Below, one piece after another: positions 1 to 8,645 of a DNA stretch of 40,896 nt. Both the position numbers and the translations under genes were made by a program. The stretch comes from Promethearchaeota archaeon (GTDB lineage Archaea; Asgardarchaeota; Lokiarchaeia; Sigynarchaeales; SOKP01), in assembly GCA_016839635.1 (NCBI GenBank), contig JAEOTV010000131.1, positions 1 through 40,896 of the forward strand, given 5' to 3'. The notes under the pieces are model-generated. The model saw nothing but the letters and a program-made list of their open reading frames with translations. It was not told the DNA's origin and ran no database searches. How positions within the stretch are numbered: the first letter of the stretch is position 1; the number at the start of each line of letters is the position of its first letter.

Positions 1-718
1 CTTTTGTAATTTCTGGTGTCCACATTTCTATTTTCGCGTATTTTTCACTTATATCTTTTGAATCATATTTATAATTATTTCTAAATTCTAACATTTGCTT
101 TATTTCAGCTACTTTTTTATCTGCTCCCTGTAAATCCATCTTGTTTACGACAAAAACATCTGTAATTTCCATGATTCCTGATTTTATTGCCTGAATATCA
201 TCTCCTAATCCTGGAACTAATAAAACCACCACCGTATGCGCAGATTTAAAGATATCAACCTCGGATTGACCAACACCAACGGTCTCAACAATTATAATAT
301 CACACCCATAGGCATCTAGAATTTTTATTGTATCTTCCGTGGCTCTCGCAAGACCCCCCAATTGCCCTCTATTAGCCATGCTTCTAATAAAAACATTATT
401 AAGTGAGAAATTCTGTTTCATACGGATTCTGTCTCCTAATAGAGCCCCACCGGTTAAAGGGGAGGTTGGATCGACACAAATAATTCCTACTTTTTTACCT
501 TGTTCAATATAATATTTAGTTAAGGTTGAAATAAATGTCGATTTACCAGTACCTGGTGCTCCCGTAATCCCTAGGATATACGCTTTGCCAGTGTATTCAT
601 AAATTGAATGGACTATCTCTTGAGAAGCGTTTATATCATTCTCAACAAAAGTAATTAGACGAGCTACAGCTCTAGGACTGCCTTTTAGTAGTTGAGAAAT
701 ATAATTAGAATAATCCAT
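1..718 (-). CDS. meaB: MeaB/ArgK-type GTPase, chaperone of a B12-dependent acyl-CoA mutase (C-terminus off the left edge)
   Basis: G3E-family P-loop GTPase that in this family protects and reloads the adenosylcobalamin of acyl-CoA mutases. Reading from an ATG at 718-716, the protein starts MDYSNYISQLLKG; the Walker A motif GAPGTGKS lies near residue 50, followed by the family segment with DPTSP, LGDRIRM and MANRG, a Walker B-like IIIVETVGVGQSE and the guanine-specificity motif NKMD. About 239 residues are present; the family usually has about 310-330, so the C-terminal dimerisation part lies outside the window. The start is 8 bp after the stop of the B12-binding subunit gene, so all three genes are probably co-transcribed. 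No frameshift is seen in the part present. Family assignment is firm; the partner mutase is inferred from adjacency. Confidence 0.93.
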   Translation of the reverse strand, partial: MDYSNYISQLLKGSPRAVARLITFVENDINASQEIVHSIYEYTGKAYILGITGAPGTGKSTFISTLTKYYIEQGKKVGIICVDPTSPLTGGALLGDRIRMKQNFSLNNVFIRSMANRGQLGGLARATEDTIKILDAYGCDIIIVETVGVGQSEVDIFKSAHTVVVLLVPGLGDDIQAIKSGIMEITDVFVVNKMDLQGADKKVAEIKQMLEFRNNYKYDSKDISEKYAKIEMWTPEITK

Positions 719-726
719 TCTATTAA

Positions 727-1128
727 TTATCTTTTCAAGTTGTTTTTAACAAATTCGACTATCGTTTTTAAATCAGTTCCTGGTCCATAAAAACCTTTTA
801 ATCCATGTTTTTCTAAAAATACTTTATCTTCATCAGGGATAATTCCCCCTACGGCAACAAGAACATCATCTATTCCATGTTCTTTTAATTTATCCATGAT
901 TAAGGGGCATAATGCATTATGAGATCCAGACAACATGCTTAACATGACAGCATCAGGGTCTTCTTGGACGACAGTATTTACCACATCATCAGGTGTTTGA
1001 TGTATTCCTGTGTAAATTACTTCCATTCCTGCATCTCTTAATGCTCTAGCTAAGACTTTAGCTCCTCTGTCATGTCCATCAAGCCCAGGCTTACAAACCA
1101 AAACCTTAATTTTTCTTTCGTCATTCAT
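727..1128 (-). CDS. B12-binding small subunit of acyl-CoA mutase (McmA2/IcmB type)
   Basis: Stand-alone cobalamin-binding domain of 133 residues, the usual length for the separate small subunit of archaeal and bacterial two-gene acyl-CoA mutases. The base-off/His-on motif DxHxxG is visible as DGHDRG (residues 17-22), with the later LSMLSG and VGGIIP segments that line the nucleotide tail pocket. The His of DGHDRG is the expected lower axial ligand of cobalt. The ATG at 1128 is preceded by AAGGAG about 10 nt upstream, which supports the start. It lies 14 bp after the large-subunit gene and 8 bp before meaB, on the same strand. It binds adenosylcobalamin and completes the active site formed by the TIM-barrel subunit. 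Whether to call it McmA2 or IcmB depends on the large subunit, which looks ICM-like. Confidence 0.95.
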   Translation of the reverse strand: MNDERKIKVLVCKPGLDGHDRGAKVLARALRDAGMEVIYTGIHQTPDDVVNTVVQEDPDAVMLSMLSGSHNALCPLIMDKLKEHGIDDVLVAVGGIIPDEDKVFLEKHGLKGFYGPGTDLKTIVEFVKNNLKR

Positions 1129-1142
1129 TTTCTATTTTCTCC

Positions 1143-2798
1143 TTAAAAGATTGAATCTTCATGATAAGACCCAAATACTTCCGTTAAAGCATCTATTATC
1201 TCTCCTATGGAAGTATATTCTCTAACTGCATCAATAATAAATGGCATTAAATTTTCTGTACCTCTTGCAGCTTCTTTTAATCTTTCAATTTTCTCGTTTA
1301 CTTTATCATTATTTCTTTTTTCTTTTAATTCATTGAGTTTTTTAATTTGTTCACTTGCAACCTCTTCATCAATTTTCAAGAGGGGAACTGAGCATGGTTC
1401 TCTTTGCTCGAATTGATTTACGGCTACAATTGTTCTCTCTCTATTCTCGATTTCTCGCTGATATTTATAGGAAGAGTTAGCAATTTCTTTTTGAAAGAAG
1501 TTAGCTTTTATTGCCGGAACAACTCCACCAAGTTCTTCAATTCTTTGAAAATAATTTTCTGCTTCTTCTTCCATCTTATTTGTGAGCCACTCTACATAAT
1601 AAGAACCTGCTAAAGGATCAACAGTATCTGTTACTCCTGACTCATGTGCTATTATCTGTTGTGTCCTTAAAGCTATTTTTACAGCATTTTCTGTTGGTAG
1701 ACATAATGCTTCATCAAAAGAATTAGTGTGCAATGATTGAGTTCCTCCAAGAACAGAAGCTAACCCTTGTATTGTCACTCTAGCAATATTATTTTCTGGT
1801 TCTTGAGCCGCCAACGAAACCCCTGCAGTTTGTGTATGGAACCGTAATCGCATTGATTCGAGTTTTTTTGCTCCATATCTATTTTTCATATGTCTCGCCC
1901 ATATTCGCCTGGCAGCCCGATATTTACAAATCTCCTCGAAAAAATTGTTATGTGAATTAAAGAAAAAGGATAGACGAGGCGCAAAATCATCGATATCTAA
2001 CCCCCTTTCAAGCGCAGCTTCTACATAGGCGAAACCGTCTGCTAGTGTAAAGGCTAATTCTTGAACCGCTGTGGATCCTGCTTCTCTTATATGATATCCG
2101 CTTATGCTAATTGGATACCATTGAGGTACATGTTTTGTACAATACTCTATTGTATCGACAATAATTCGTATAGAGGGCTCAGGAGGAAAAATCCAAGATT
2201 TTTGAGCAATATATTCTTTTAAAATATCATTTTGAATAGTTCCCCTCAATTCTTCTGGAGTATGACCTTGTTTTTCGGCGGTCACAATATATAATGCTAA
2301 TAATATTGAAGCAGGTCCATTAATTGTCATAGAAGTGCTTATCTTAGAAAGATCAATTCCATTGAATAGAGTTTCCATATCTACTAGAGAGTCAATGGCA
2401 ACACCCTCCTTTCCAATTTCTCCGAGAGCTCTTTGATCAGTTGCCTCAATCCCATAAATAGTATGCAAACTAAAAGCTACACTTAATCCCGTATTTCCAT
2501 GATCAATTAAGAATTTATATCGCTTATTGGTTTGTTCAGCATTCCCAAATCCTGCGAATTGACGCATAGTCCACAATTGCCCTCGATACATATTTGGATA
2601 TACTCCTCGAGTAAAAGGGTATTGACCTGGAAATCCTAGGTCAAGTGCATAATTAAAGTCTTTAATATCATTAGGAGTATATAATCTATTAATTTCTATT
2701 TCAGATAAATTTCGAAAACTTTGTTTTCGTTCTTTTTCAGGTGAAATAGAGTTTTCCCATTCTTTCTTATCTTGTTCAATTTTATTGTTTTCAGTCAT
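1143..2798 (-). CDS. B12-dependent acyl-CoA mutase large subunit, isobutyryl-CoA mutase-like by active-site residues
   Basis: TIM-barrel catalytic subunit of the methylmalonyl-CoA mutase superfamily, 551 residues, the usual size for a separate large subunit. The family core is intact: WTMRQFAGF (residues 76-84), QTGLSVAF-like segment at about 101-109, GTIQNDILKEY (186-196), SGYHIREAGS (catalytic His at 236). Two substrate-selecting positions differ from true methylmalonyl-CoA mutase: the Tyr of RQYAGF is Phe (F81) and the Arg after KEFMV is Gln (Q199). Phe/Gln at these positions is the pattern described for isobutyryl-CoA mutase (F80/Q198 in Streptomyces IcmA, against Y89/R207 in MCM). It would therefore interconvert isobutyryl- and n-butyryl-CoA or act on a related acyl-CoA. 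First gene of the operon with the B12 subunit and meaB; ATG start with GAGGG about 9 nt upstream, inside a hairpin. Confidence 0.93.
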   Translation of the reverse strand: MTENNKIEQDKKEWENSISPEKERKQSFRNLSEIEINRLYTPNDIKDFNYALDLGFPGQYPFTRGVYPNMYRGQLWTMRQFAGFGNAEQTNKRYKFLIDHGNTGLSVAFSLHTIYGIEATDQRALGEIGKEGVAIDSLVDMETLFNGIDLSKISTSMTINGPASILLALYIVTAEKQGHTPEELRGTIQNDILKEYIAQKSWIFPPEPSIRIIVDTIEYCTKHVPQWYPISISGYHIREAGSTAVQELAFTLADGFAYVEAALERGLDIDDFAPRLSFFFNSHNNFFEEICKYRAARRIWARHMKNRYGAKKLESMRLRFHTQTAGVSLAAQEPENNIARVTIQGLASVLGGTQSLHTNSFDEALCLPTENAVKIALRTQQIIAHESGVTDTVDPLAGSYYVEWLTNKMEEEAENYFQRIEELGGVVPAIKANFFQKEIANSSYKYQREIENRERTIVAVNQFEQREPCSVPLLKIDEEVASEQIKKLNELKEKRNNDKVNEKIERLKEAARGTENLMPFIIDAVREYTSIGEIIDALTEVFGSYHEDSIF

Positions 2799-2808
2799 AA
2801 TAATTATC

Positions 2809-2829
2809 CCTCTAAGGTTACCTTGGAGG
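2809..2829. promoter_or_regulatory. 9-bp inverted repeat upstream of the acyl-CoA mutase operon
   Basis: Two 9-nt arms (2809-2817 and 2821-2829) separated by TTA form a near-perfect palindrome, with one position that is a mismatch in DNA but a G-U pair in RNA. It starts 11 bp upstream of the mutase ATG at 2798. On the coding strand the distal arm contains the GAGGG that is the best ribosome-binding site, and a TTTAAA TATA-like element lies just upstream (about 2831-2836). It could be an operator overlapping the core promoter or an RNA hairpin that hides the ribosome-binding site. The symmetry is seen; its role is inferred. Confidence 0.5.
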
Positions 2830-2960
2830 TTTAAATTATTGTTTTATGATAATTAGTTCTTCAAATAGATAAGAGTTTACAATTATTTTAATTTTATTTT
2901 ATCCTTGTTATAGAAAAAGGGTTATTGTAAAATTAGATTTTTAGTCTTAAATTATAATTA

Positions 2961-3839
2961 TTAAGTACGACTGATAATAAAATCTACGAATTTACCGAGA
3001 TTTTTCACATTCTCATAAATTTTTGGTTCCTTTTCTTCTAAATAATCTTTGAAAGCTTCCCAATTCTCTTTCTTCCCCGAAGGTGCTTCAGCTAATAATT
3101 TTTTGATCTCAAAGAAATCCCAAGTAAACATGAGTGCATTATCAAGTCTATTTGCTTCATCAGATAATAAAAATATATAAAAATCATTCAAATCCCAAGG
3201 ATTTAGGACATGAGCGGGTTTATTTCCATCTCCTGCTTTCTTTCCTCTCAAAAGGCTTGTATCTACTTGAGTCGGAAGTACCATATTAAAAGTTATATTT
3301 TCTCTTTTATATTCAGCTGACATAGCTTTTTGCATCCCAACAACAGCAAATTTTGAAGCTACATAAGCTGTAAGTTTTGATGGAGCATTTGGGTATGCTT
3401 CGCTCCCTGTAATAATAAATCTTGCCTTATCTTTTTTATCATCTTTCTTTAAGTATGGATAAGCGGCTTTAAAGGTATAGAACACTCCAAGAACATTTAC
3501 ATTTAATATTTCAGAAAATTTCTCGTTAATAAACTCATGAGTTGCCCACATTCGAGAATAACCAGCATTCGCGATTACTCCATTAATTAAACCCAGTTCA
3601 TCTTGAAACGCCATAAATGCTTCCATTATTTGTTGGAATTTAGTTATATCCGCAACTTTCATAACCACTTTTACATTTGTTCCAAGATCTTCAATTTCAT
3701 TCTTAGTTACATTCAATTCTTCAATAGTTCTTGCTGTTAATCCGATATTCGCGCCTTCCTTAGCACACGCTATAGCTAATGCTTTTCCGATACCTCGACC
3801 AGAGCCAGTTATCACTACATTCTTTCCTTTTAATAGCAT
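2961..3839 (-). CDS. Short-chain dehydrogenase/reductase (SDR)
   Basis: NAD(P)-dependent oxidoreductase of 292 residues with the classical SDR signature: N-terminal Rossmann motif TGSGRGIG (about residues 11-18), the NAG motif (NAGYS near 91-95), a Ser in TGSEAY and the catalytic YxxxK as YVASK (about 164-168). An Arg after the second beta strand (LTART) suggests NADP(H) preference, as is known for many classical SDRs. The C-terminus is about 40 residues longer than the minimal 250-residue SDR. AAGGAT sits 4 nt before the ATG at 3839. It is upstream of the mutase operon on the same strand with 162 bp between, so it may have its own promoter. Substrate is not deducible; a hydroxyacyl or ketoacyl substrate linked to the mutase pathway is only a guess. 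Confidence 0.9.
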   Translation of the reverse strand: MLLKGKNVVITGSGRGIGKALAIACAKEGANIGLTARTIEELNVTKNEIEDLGTNVKVVMKVADITKFQQIMEAFMAFQDELGLINGVIANAGYSRMWATHEFINEKFSEILNVNVLGVFYTFKAAYPYLKKDDKKDKARFIITGSEAYPNAPSKLTAYVASKFAVVGMQKAMSAEYKRENITFNMVLPTQVDTSLLRGKKAGDGNKPAHVLNPWDLNDFYIFLLSDEANRLDNALMFTWDFFEIKKLLAEAPSGKKENWEAFKDYLEEKEPKIYENVKNLGKFVDFIISRT

Positions 3840-4001
3840 AATATCCTTTTATAATTTGATTTGAAATATTAAGTTAATTAAAACGCATTTATTATTTTAA
3901 ATTTTAAGAGTATTGAAAGAAAACACAAATATTTGTTTAAGGTTAAATTATTTAAGAATAATTAAAAGATCTTCAAGTAAGATTTTAAATAGAAATTAGC
4001 G

Positions 4002-5468
4002 GTGAAAGTCTTTAAACTCGCTTTAGTAAACCCTGGTCCAGGAGAAATATTAGAGAAAGGTAGGATAGTTGCAAATGCAGATCACATTTATCCTCCCTTA
4101 GGAATCTGTTACTTAAGTGCAATATTGAAAAATGAAAATTATCATGTTGATCTGATTGATCAAGCTGCTATGGGATTCAATTTAAACCAAATAGTAAAAT
4201 GGATTAAAAAGAAAGATCCTGATATTTTAGGTTTTTCCACTTTAACTGCATCTGGATCGGGAATTAGTGCCGCATTAACTTCGATTGAAGTAAAGAAATG
4301 GAACCCAAATATTAAAATAGTGTTTGGAAATCGGCATGTAAATCACAATGACTATAGGATTTTAAACAAATATCCACAAGTTGATATTTGTATACGAGAT
4401 GAGGGAGAATTTACCTTTCTGGAATTAGTTAAAGCTCTAGAAAAAGATAAATCATTAAAAGATATTAAAGGCTTAACCTATAGAGACAACGGTAACATAA
4501 AGAGAAATGAAAAGCGCCCATTGATAAAAGATCTTGATGCGATCCCTTTTCCAGATAGAAAAGCTTTAAACATTGAATACACAGGAAGTTTTGGCGGTTT
4601 AGAGTTTGCTCCAGAAGGCTTTACCTCAATGATTTCTTCTAGAGGATGTCCTTATAATTGTTCCTTTTGTTATGGAAAAAGAACAGTTGGCTTTAGAACT
4701 CGTTCTGTAGAGAATATTATGAAAGAAATTCTCTTTTTAGAGAGTGAGGGATATAAATATCTAAATTTTGTTGATGATAACTTCACAGTATCAAAAAAAA
4801 GAGTGATAAAACTCTGTCGATTGATGCAAAAGCATAAAGTTGATCTAGATTGGATATGTGAGGGGAGAGTAAATCAAGTCTCCGAGGATATGTTAAGAGA
4901 AATGAGGAGAGCTAATTGTAGAATTATTTTTTACGGGATAGAAAGTGCGAATCAGAGAATTCTCGATTATTATAATAAAAATATTACTCCCTCCCAATCA
5001 ATTCTAGCGGTAAAAAAAACTCGTAGAGCAAAAATTCCTTTCATCTTAGGTTCATTTATCGTTGGTGCACCGGGTGAGACATATTCAGAGGTATATAATA
5101 CTTTAAAATTCGCTCAAAAATTGGATATCGACTTTCCGGTCTATAATCTTCTTGGAACAATGCCGGGGACAGATATTTGGGATGAAATGGTTGAAAAAAA
5201 AATTCTTGATGAAGAAAAATATTGGGAGGAAGGAGTTCATATATCAGATATCGATCCTAATGGAGTTCCAACTGAAAAGATGTCTAATTTAATTCTAGAT
5301 ATGCTAAAGCAATTTTTTATGAATCCAAAATATATGATAAAAGCCATATATAGAAATACCACCAGTTCCTATAAATTCTTTTCATTACTCAAGATCCTTT
5401 CACAAAATGTAAAGAATTTTGAGAATTTCCATGGAGTGAAATCATTTTGGAATCCAGATAATGTTTAA
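4002..5468 (+). CDS. B12-binding domain radical SAM enzyme, paralog 1
   Basis: Class B radical SAM protein of 488 residues. The N-terminal cobalamin-binding Rossmann-like domain (about 5-150) starts with LALVNPGPG, continues with PPLGICYLSAIL and has the GNRHVNHND element. The radical SAM domain follows with the [4Fe-4S] cysteines in CPYNCSFC (C216, C220, C223), then FVDDNF and YGIESA segments common in this class. The C-terminal 100 residues are a family-specific tail. Such enzymes usually use SAM and cobalamin for methylation or ring formation on inert carbons, for example in lipid or pigment synthesis. The start is GTG at 4002; no ATG lies nearby. Two homologous genes follow at 5505 and 7188. 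The substrate cannot be read from the sequence. Confidence 0.92.
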   Translation: MKVFKLALVNPGPGEILEKGRIVANADHIYPPLGICYLSAILKNENYHVDLIDQAAMGFNLNQIVKWIKKKDPDILGFSTLTASGSGISAALTSIEVKKWNPNIKIVFGNRHVNHNDYRILNKYPQVDICIRDEGEFTFLELVKALEKDKSLKDIKGLTYRDNGNIKRNEKRPLIKDLDAIPFPDRKALNIEYTGSFGGLEFAPEGFTSMISSRGCPYNCSFCYGKRTVGFRTRSVENIMKEILFLESEGYKYLNFVDDNFTVSKKRVIKLCRLMQKHKVDLDWICEGRVNQVSEDMLREMRRANCRIIFYGIESANQRILDYYNKNITPSQSILAVKKTRRAKIPFILGSFIVGAPGETYSEVYNTLKFAQKLDIDFPVYNLLGTMPGTDIWDEMVEKKILDEEKYWEEGVHISDIDPNGVPTEKMSNLILDMLKQFFMNPKYMIKAIYRNTTSSYKFFSLLKILSQNVKNFENFHGVKSFWNPDNV

Positions 5469-5504
5469 AATTATTATTTAAGGTAAACTAATTTTACTTG
5501 TAGT

Positions 5505-6968
5505 TTATCCCCAAAAGGGTTTCCAACTATTCCATAAATCCCAATTCTTTACATTTTTAAAGTTTTGGCCTACTGCTATCAACCTATATCTACTTTTTAA
5601 AGTTTTAAGAATTTGTCTGGAAATCCATTTAGGCCTACGCATAAATTTTTTATGAGTTTCTCTTATTCGTATCATTAATTCACTCAAAGAGATGGGAAGA
5701 ACTGCTGTACCAACTTCCCAACATTCATCTGGATTAATTCTTTTTTCTGCTACCATTTGATCCCAAATCCAATTTCCGGGTATTATACCCAAAATATGAA
5801 ATTGTGGAAAGTCAATATCTAGTTTGAGTGAAAAATTTAAAGTATTAATGATTTCTTCACGGGTTTCTATAGGCGCTCCGACTATAAAATTCGCTAAGAC
5901 CATATCAATTCCAACTTTTTTGGAATTTTTTATAGCATCATGAACTTGTTGTAAATTTACTTGTTTATTATACCAATCTAAAATTCTTTGGGATCCACTT
6001 TCAACTCCATAACTCAGAATTTTACATCCCATTTGTTTCATTGCATTTAATAATTCTATTGAACTCTGAGTAACTCTCCCTTCCGCCATCCAATTGAGCT
6101 CTATTTTTTCTTTCTTTAGTAAATATGATAATTTCAATAACCTTTTTTTACTTATTGTAAAGTTATCATCAACCCATAGTAAGTTTTGATAACCTTGATC
6201 TTTTAGAAAAGATAATTCTTCTACTATATTTTCTGGAGATCTTGGGCGCCAATTACCCCAAAACATAGAACTTGAACAAAATGAACACTTAAATGCACAT
6301 CCTCTTGATGATGCTGCAGAAGTGAATTTTCCTACAGAAAGATCCAGGCCTTCGACTTTGTTTTTATATTCAACATTTCCTAATAAATTCCTGTTTGGAA
6401 ACGGTAGGGTATCAATATTTTTTATAAGAGGTCTATCATTATTTCTAATAATTCTACCATTATCTCTATATGTTAAACCTCTTATATCTTCAAAACCTTG
6501 ACCTTTCTCCATTTTTTCGGCAATTTCTAATAAAGTATTTTCTCCTTCTCCTCTTACACAACCATCAATAAATGGGTACTTATTTAAAATTCGGGCATCA
6601 TTGAATGTGGCATGATAATTCCCAAACAAAATTTTAGTATTTGGGTTTATTTCTTCTTTTACTCTTTTAGAAATTTCTGCAGAACTTTTTCCAGTTCCGG
6701 CAGTAGTTATTGTAGAAAATCCTAGAATATTGGGGTCTTCATGTTTTATCCACTTTAAAGTTTCCTCATTTGATAAATTCCTAGCAAATTGATCAAGAAT
6801 GGATACATCATAATTATTTTCACTTAGATAGGTTCCGAGATATAGAATTCCCATAGGTGGAAATCCATAAAATTCTATTTTTTCTTTATTATACTTCTCC
6901 GCATCTTTGACAGTTTTATAAAATATTGCATTTTTTGGTGGTTTTGGGAAAATTAATGATATCTTCAA
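5505..6968 (-). CDS. B12-binding domain radical SAM enzyme, paralog 2
   Basis: Second 487-residue class B radical SAM protein. The N-terminal cobalamin-binding domain (about 1-150) contains FPKPPKN, PPMGILYLGTYL and GNYHATFND, closely matching paralog 1. The cluster-binding motif is CAFKCSFC (C224, C228, C231), followed by WVDDNF and YGVESGSQ. The reading frame opens with TTG at 6968. It is convergent with paralog 1 (36 bp between the stops), so the pair does not form one operon. The GLTYRDNGRI element preceding the radical SAM core is nearly the same as in paralog 1 (GLTYRDNGNI), showing recent common ancestry. Likely role: methylation or C-C bond chemistry on a lipid or other hydrophobic substrate; substrate unknown. 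Confidence 0.92.
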   Translation of the reverse strand: MKISLIFPKPPKNAIFYKTVKDAEKYNKEKIEFYGFPPMGILYLGTYLSENNYDVSILDQFARNLSNEETLKWIKHEDPNILGFSTITTAGTGKSSAEISKRVKEEINPNTKILFGNYHATFNDARILNKYPFIDGCVRGEGENTLLEIAEKMEKGQGFEDIRGLTYRDNGRIIRNNDRPLIKNIDTLPFPNRNLLGNVEYKNKVEGLDLSVGKFTSAASSRGCAFKCSFCSSSMFWGNWRPRSPENIVEELSFLKDQGYQNLLWVDDNFTISKKRLLKLSYLLKKEKIELNWMAEGRVTQSSIELLNAMKQMGCKILSYGVESGSQRILDWYNKQVNLQQVHDAIKNSKKVGIDMVLANFIVGAPIETREEIINTLNFSLKLDIDFPQFHILGIIPGNWIWDQMVAEKRINPDECWEVGTAVLPISLSELMIRIRETHKKFMRRPKWISRQILKTLKSRYRLIAVGQNFKNVKNWDLWNSWKPFWG

Positions 6969-7187
6969 AAAATCAATCCTTATCTGAATTTAAAATATAA
7001 CTAATAAATGTGTTAATTTATCCTTAAAATTAAAACTACATCATTTCGATTCTTCTAATAATAATAAATATGAAAAACAAATCTTATAATTAAAATCACT
7101 TTTGATATACATACTAAGATATGGATATTTATTTATAAAATTAAATGAAAGAATCTGATTTTCCAAATTACAGAAATGGACTAATTT

Positions 7188-8645
7188 ATGAAATTAATTA
7201 ATAAAAAAATCCAAAAAGTAGCCTTAGTTAACCCAAATTTTATTACAAAGAGTATTACTGATAAATTTACCATCCCTGCTTTAGGTTTAGAATCCATTGC
7301 AGCAAATATTTTAGATTTGGTACAAGTAAAAATAATTGATGGTAAAGTCAGAAATTTAACTCTTAAGGAAATTATCAAAGAAATTAGTGATTTTCAGCCA
7401 GACATTGTAGGAATATCATGCTGTTTTACAATAGGTATTAATTTTGCTTTAAATATTGCATATGAATCAAAAATATTAGGATATATGACCGTTTTAGGAG
7501 GTTGGCATCCAAGTTTTGCTCATTCTGAAATTTTAAAATACTCTTTTGTAGATGTAATAGTCCGAGGGGAGGGAGAAATTACCTATCGGGAATTAATTAA
7601 AAACAATAAGTTAGAAGAAATAAAAGGGATATCGTATAAAGCTAATGGAAGTATTATAGATAACCAAGATCGTCCTTTAATCAAAGATTTAAATAAATTA
7701 CCACTTCCAGCAAGAAAATTGAGAAATAGTAAAACTTATTTTCAAATATTTCAGATGCCTTTAGATGTGATTGAAACCTCAAGGGGTTGCCCTTATAAAT
7801 GTACATTTTGTAATATCCATCTCTTTTATCGAGGAAAATATAGAACCAAAAATACTGATAGGGTTATTCAGGAGTTAAAAATTATTTCTAGTCAAAAAAA
7901 AAGCAACAATGTATTGATCGTGGACGATAATTTTACAGCGAATATGAAGAGGGTTGAGGAAATTTGTGATAAAATAATCAATGAAGGAATTAAACTAGAT
8001 TTAATTTGCCAAAGTCGAGTTGATGTTATTAAAAACAATCCAGATATTATTAAAAAGATGTCTAAAGCAGGATTTTGGTTATTTTTCCTTGGTATTGAAT
8101 CTTTTAACCAGAAATCTTTAAATGGTATTCAAAAAAAAGTTCATTTTAGAGATATTGTTGAAGCAATAAAAATTCTCCATGACAATGATATTTTAATAAT
8201 CGGGAGTTTGCTGATTGGTTCGAGTCTTGATGAGGAAAAGAAAGATATCGATCTCATGATAAAAATTGTTAAAAAGTTAGGAATAGATTTTCCTATCTAT
8301 TCAATAATGACACCTTTGCCAGGAACCAAATTTAGAGAGATTTTAATTGATAATGGTTATTTAATATCTCGAGATTGGAGTAATTATAATTTTACAACAG
8401 CAGTAAATCGATTAAATAATCTTTCAAAAAAAGAACTAGAAGAACTATTGTCTGAAGCATACTATCATGGATATTTTAATAGAGGATGGAAGGATACTCT
8501 TATTAGATTATACAAAAGGAAAGGAATCAAATTTCTATTAAACTCGAGAAAAATTTTTAGTATCATCAAGGATTTTATGAGTTTTTTTATAAATATTAGG
8601 AGAATGAAAAATAATATCGATTCAGAATCTTTTAAATTCAGCTAA
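7188..8645 (+). CDS. B12-binding domain radical SAM enzyme, paralog 3
   Basis: Third class B radical SAM protein, 485 residues, more divergent from the first two. The cobalamin-binding domain shows VALVNPNF, PALGLESIAANI and GGWHPSFAHSE (the common GGxHPS form). The cluster motif is CPYKCTFC (C201, C205, C208), followed by IVDDNFTA and FLGIESFN. The ATG at 7188 gives a protein that lines up with the paralogs from the first residues. Its last 8 bp overlap the 3' end of the convergent polysaccharide deacetylase gene. The position at the border of the glycan block suggests a modification of a lipid or sugar of the cell surface, but this is inference from context only. Confidence 0.91.
   Translation: MKLINKKIQKVALVNPNFITKSITDKFTIPALGLESIAANILDLVQVKIIDGKVRNLTLKEIIKEISDFQPDIVGISCCFTIGINFALNIAYESKILGYMTVLGGWHPSFAHSEILKYSFVDVIVRGEGEITYRELIKNNKLEEIKGISYKANGSIIDNQDRPLIKDLNKLPLPARKLRNSKTYFQIFQMPLDVIETSRGCPYKCTFCNIHLFYRGKYRTKNTDRVIQELKIISSQKKSNNVLIVDDNFTANMKRVEEICDKIINEGIKLDLICQSRVDVIKNNPDIIKKMSKAGFWLFFLGIESFNQKSLNGIQKKVHFRDIVEAIKILHDNDILIIGSLLIGSSLDEEKKDIDLMIKIVKKLGIDFPIYSIMTPLPGTKFREILIDNGYLISRDWSNYNFTTAVNRLNNLSKKELEELLSEAYYHGYFNRGWKDTLIRLYKRKGIKFLLNSRKIFSIIKDFMSFFINIRRMKNNIDSESFKFS

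Noticed and set aside
1207..1613. Two plus-strand open frames inside the acyl-CoA mutase gene
   Set aside because: They are shadows of the minus-strand mutase, whose family motifs are continuous through this region.
1143..2798. Plain annotation as methylmalonyl-CoA mutase
   Set aside because: The Tyr and Arg that recognise methylmalonyl-CoA are Phe and Gln, so the generic label would mislead.
4002..8645. Transposon or cassette origin for the three radical SAM genes
   Set aside because: No terminal inverted repeats, target-site duplications or transposase; the paralogs differ enough to be old duplicates.
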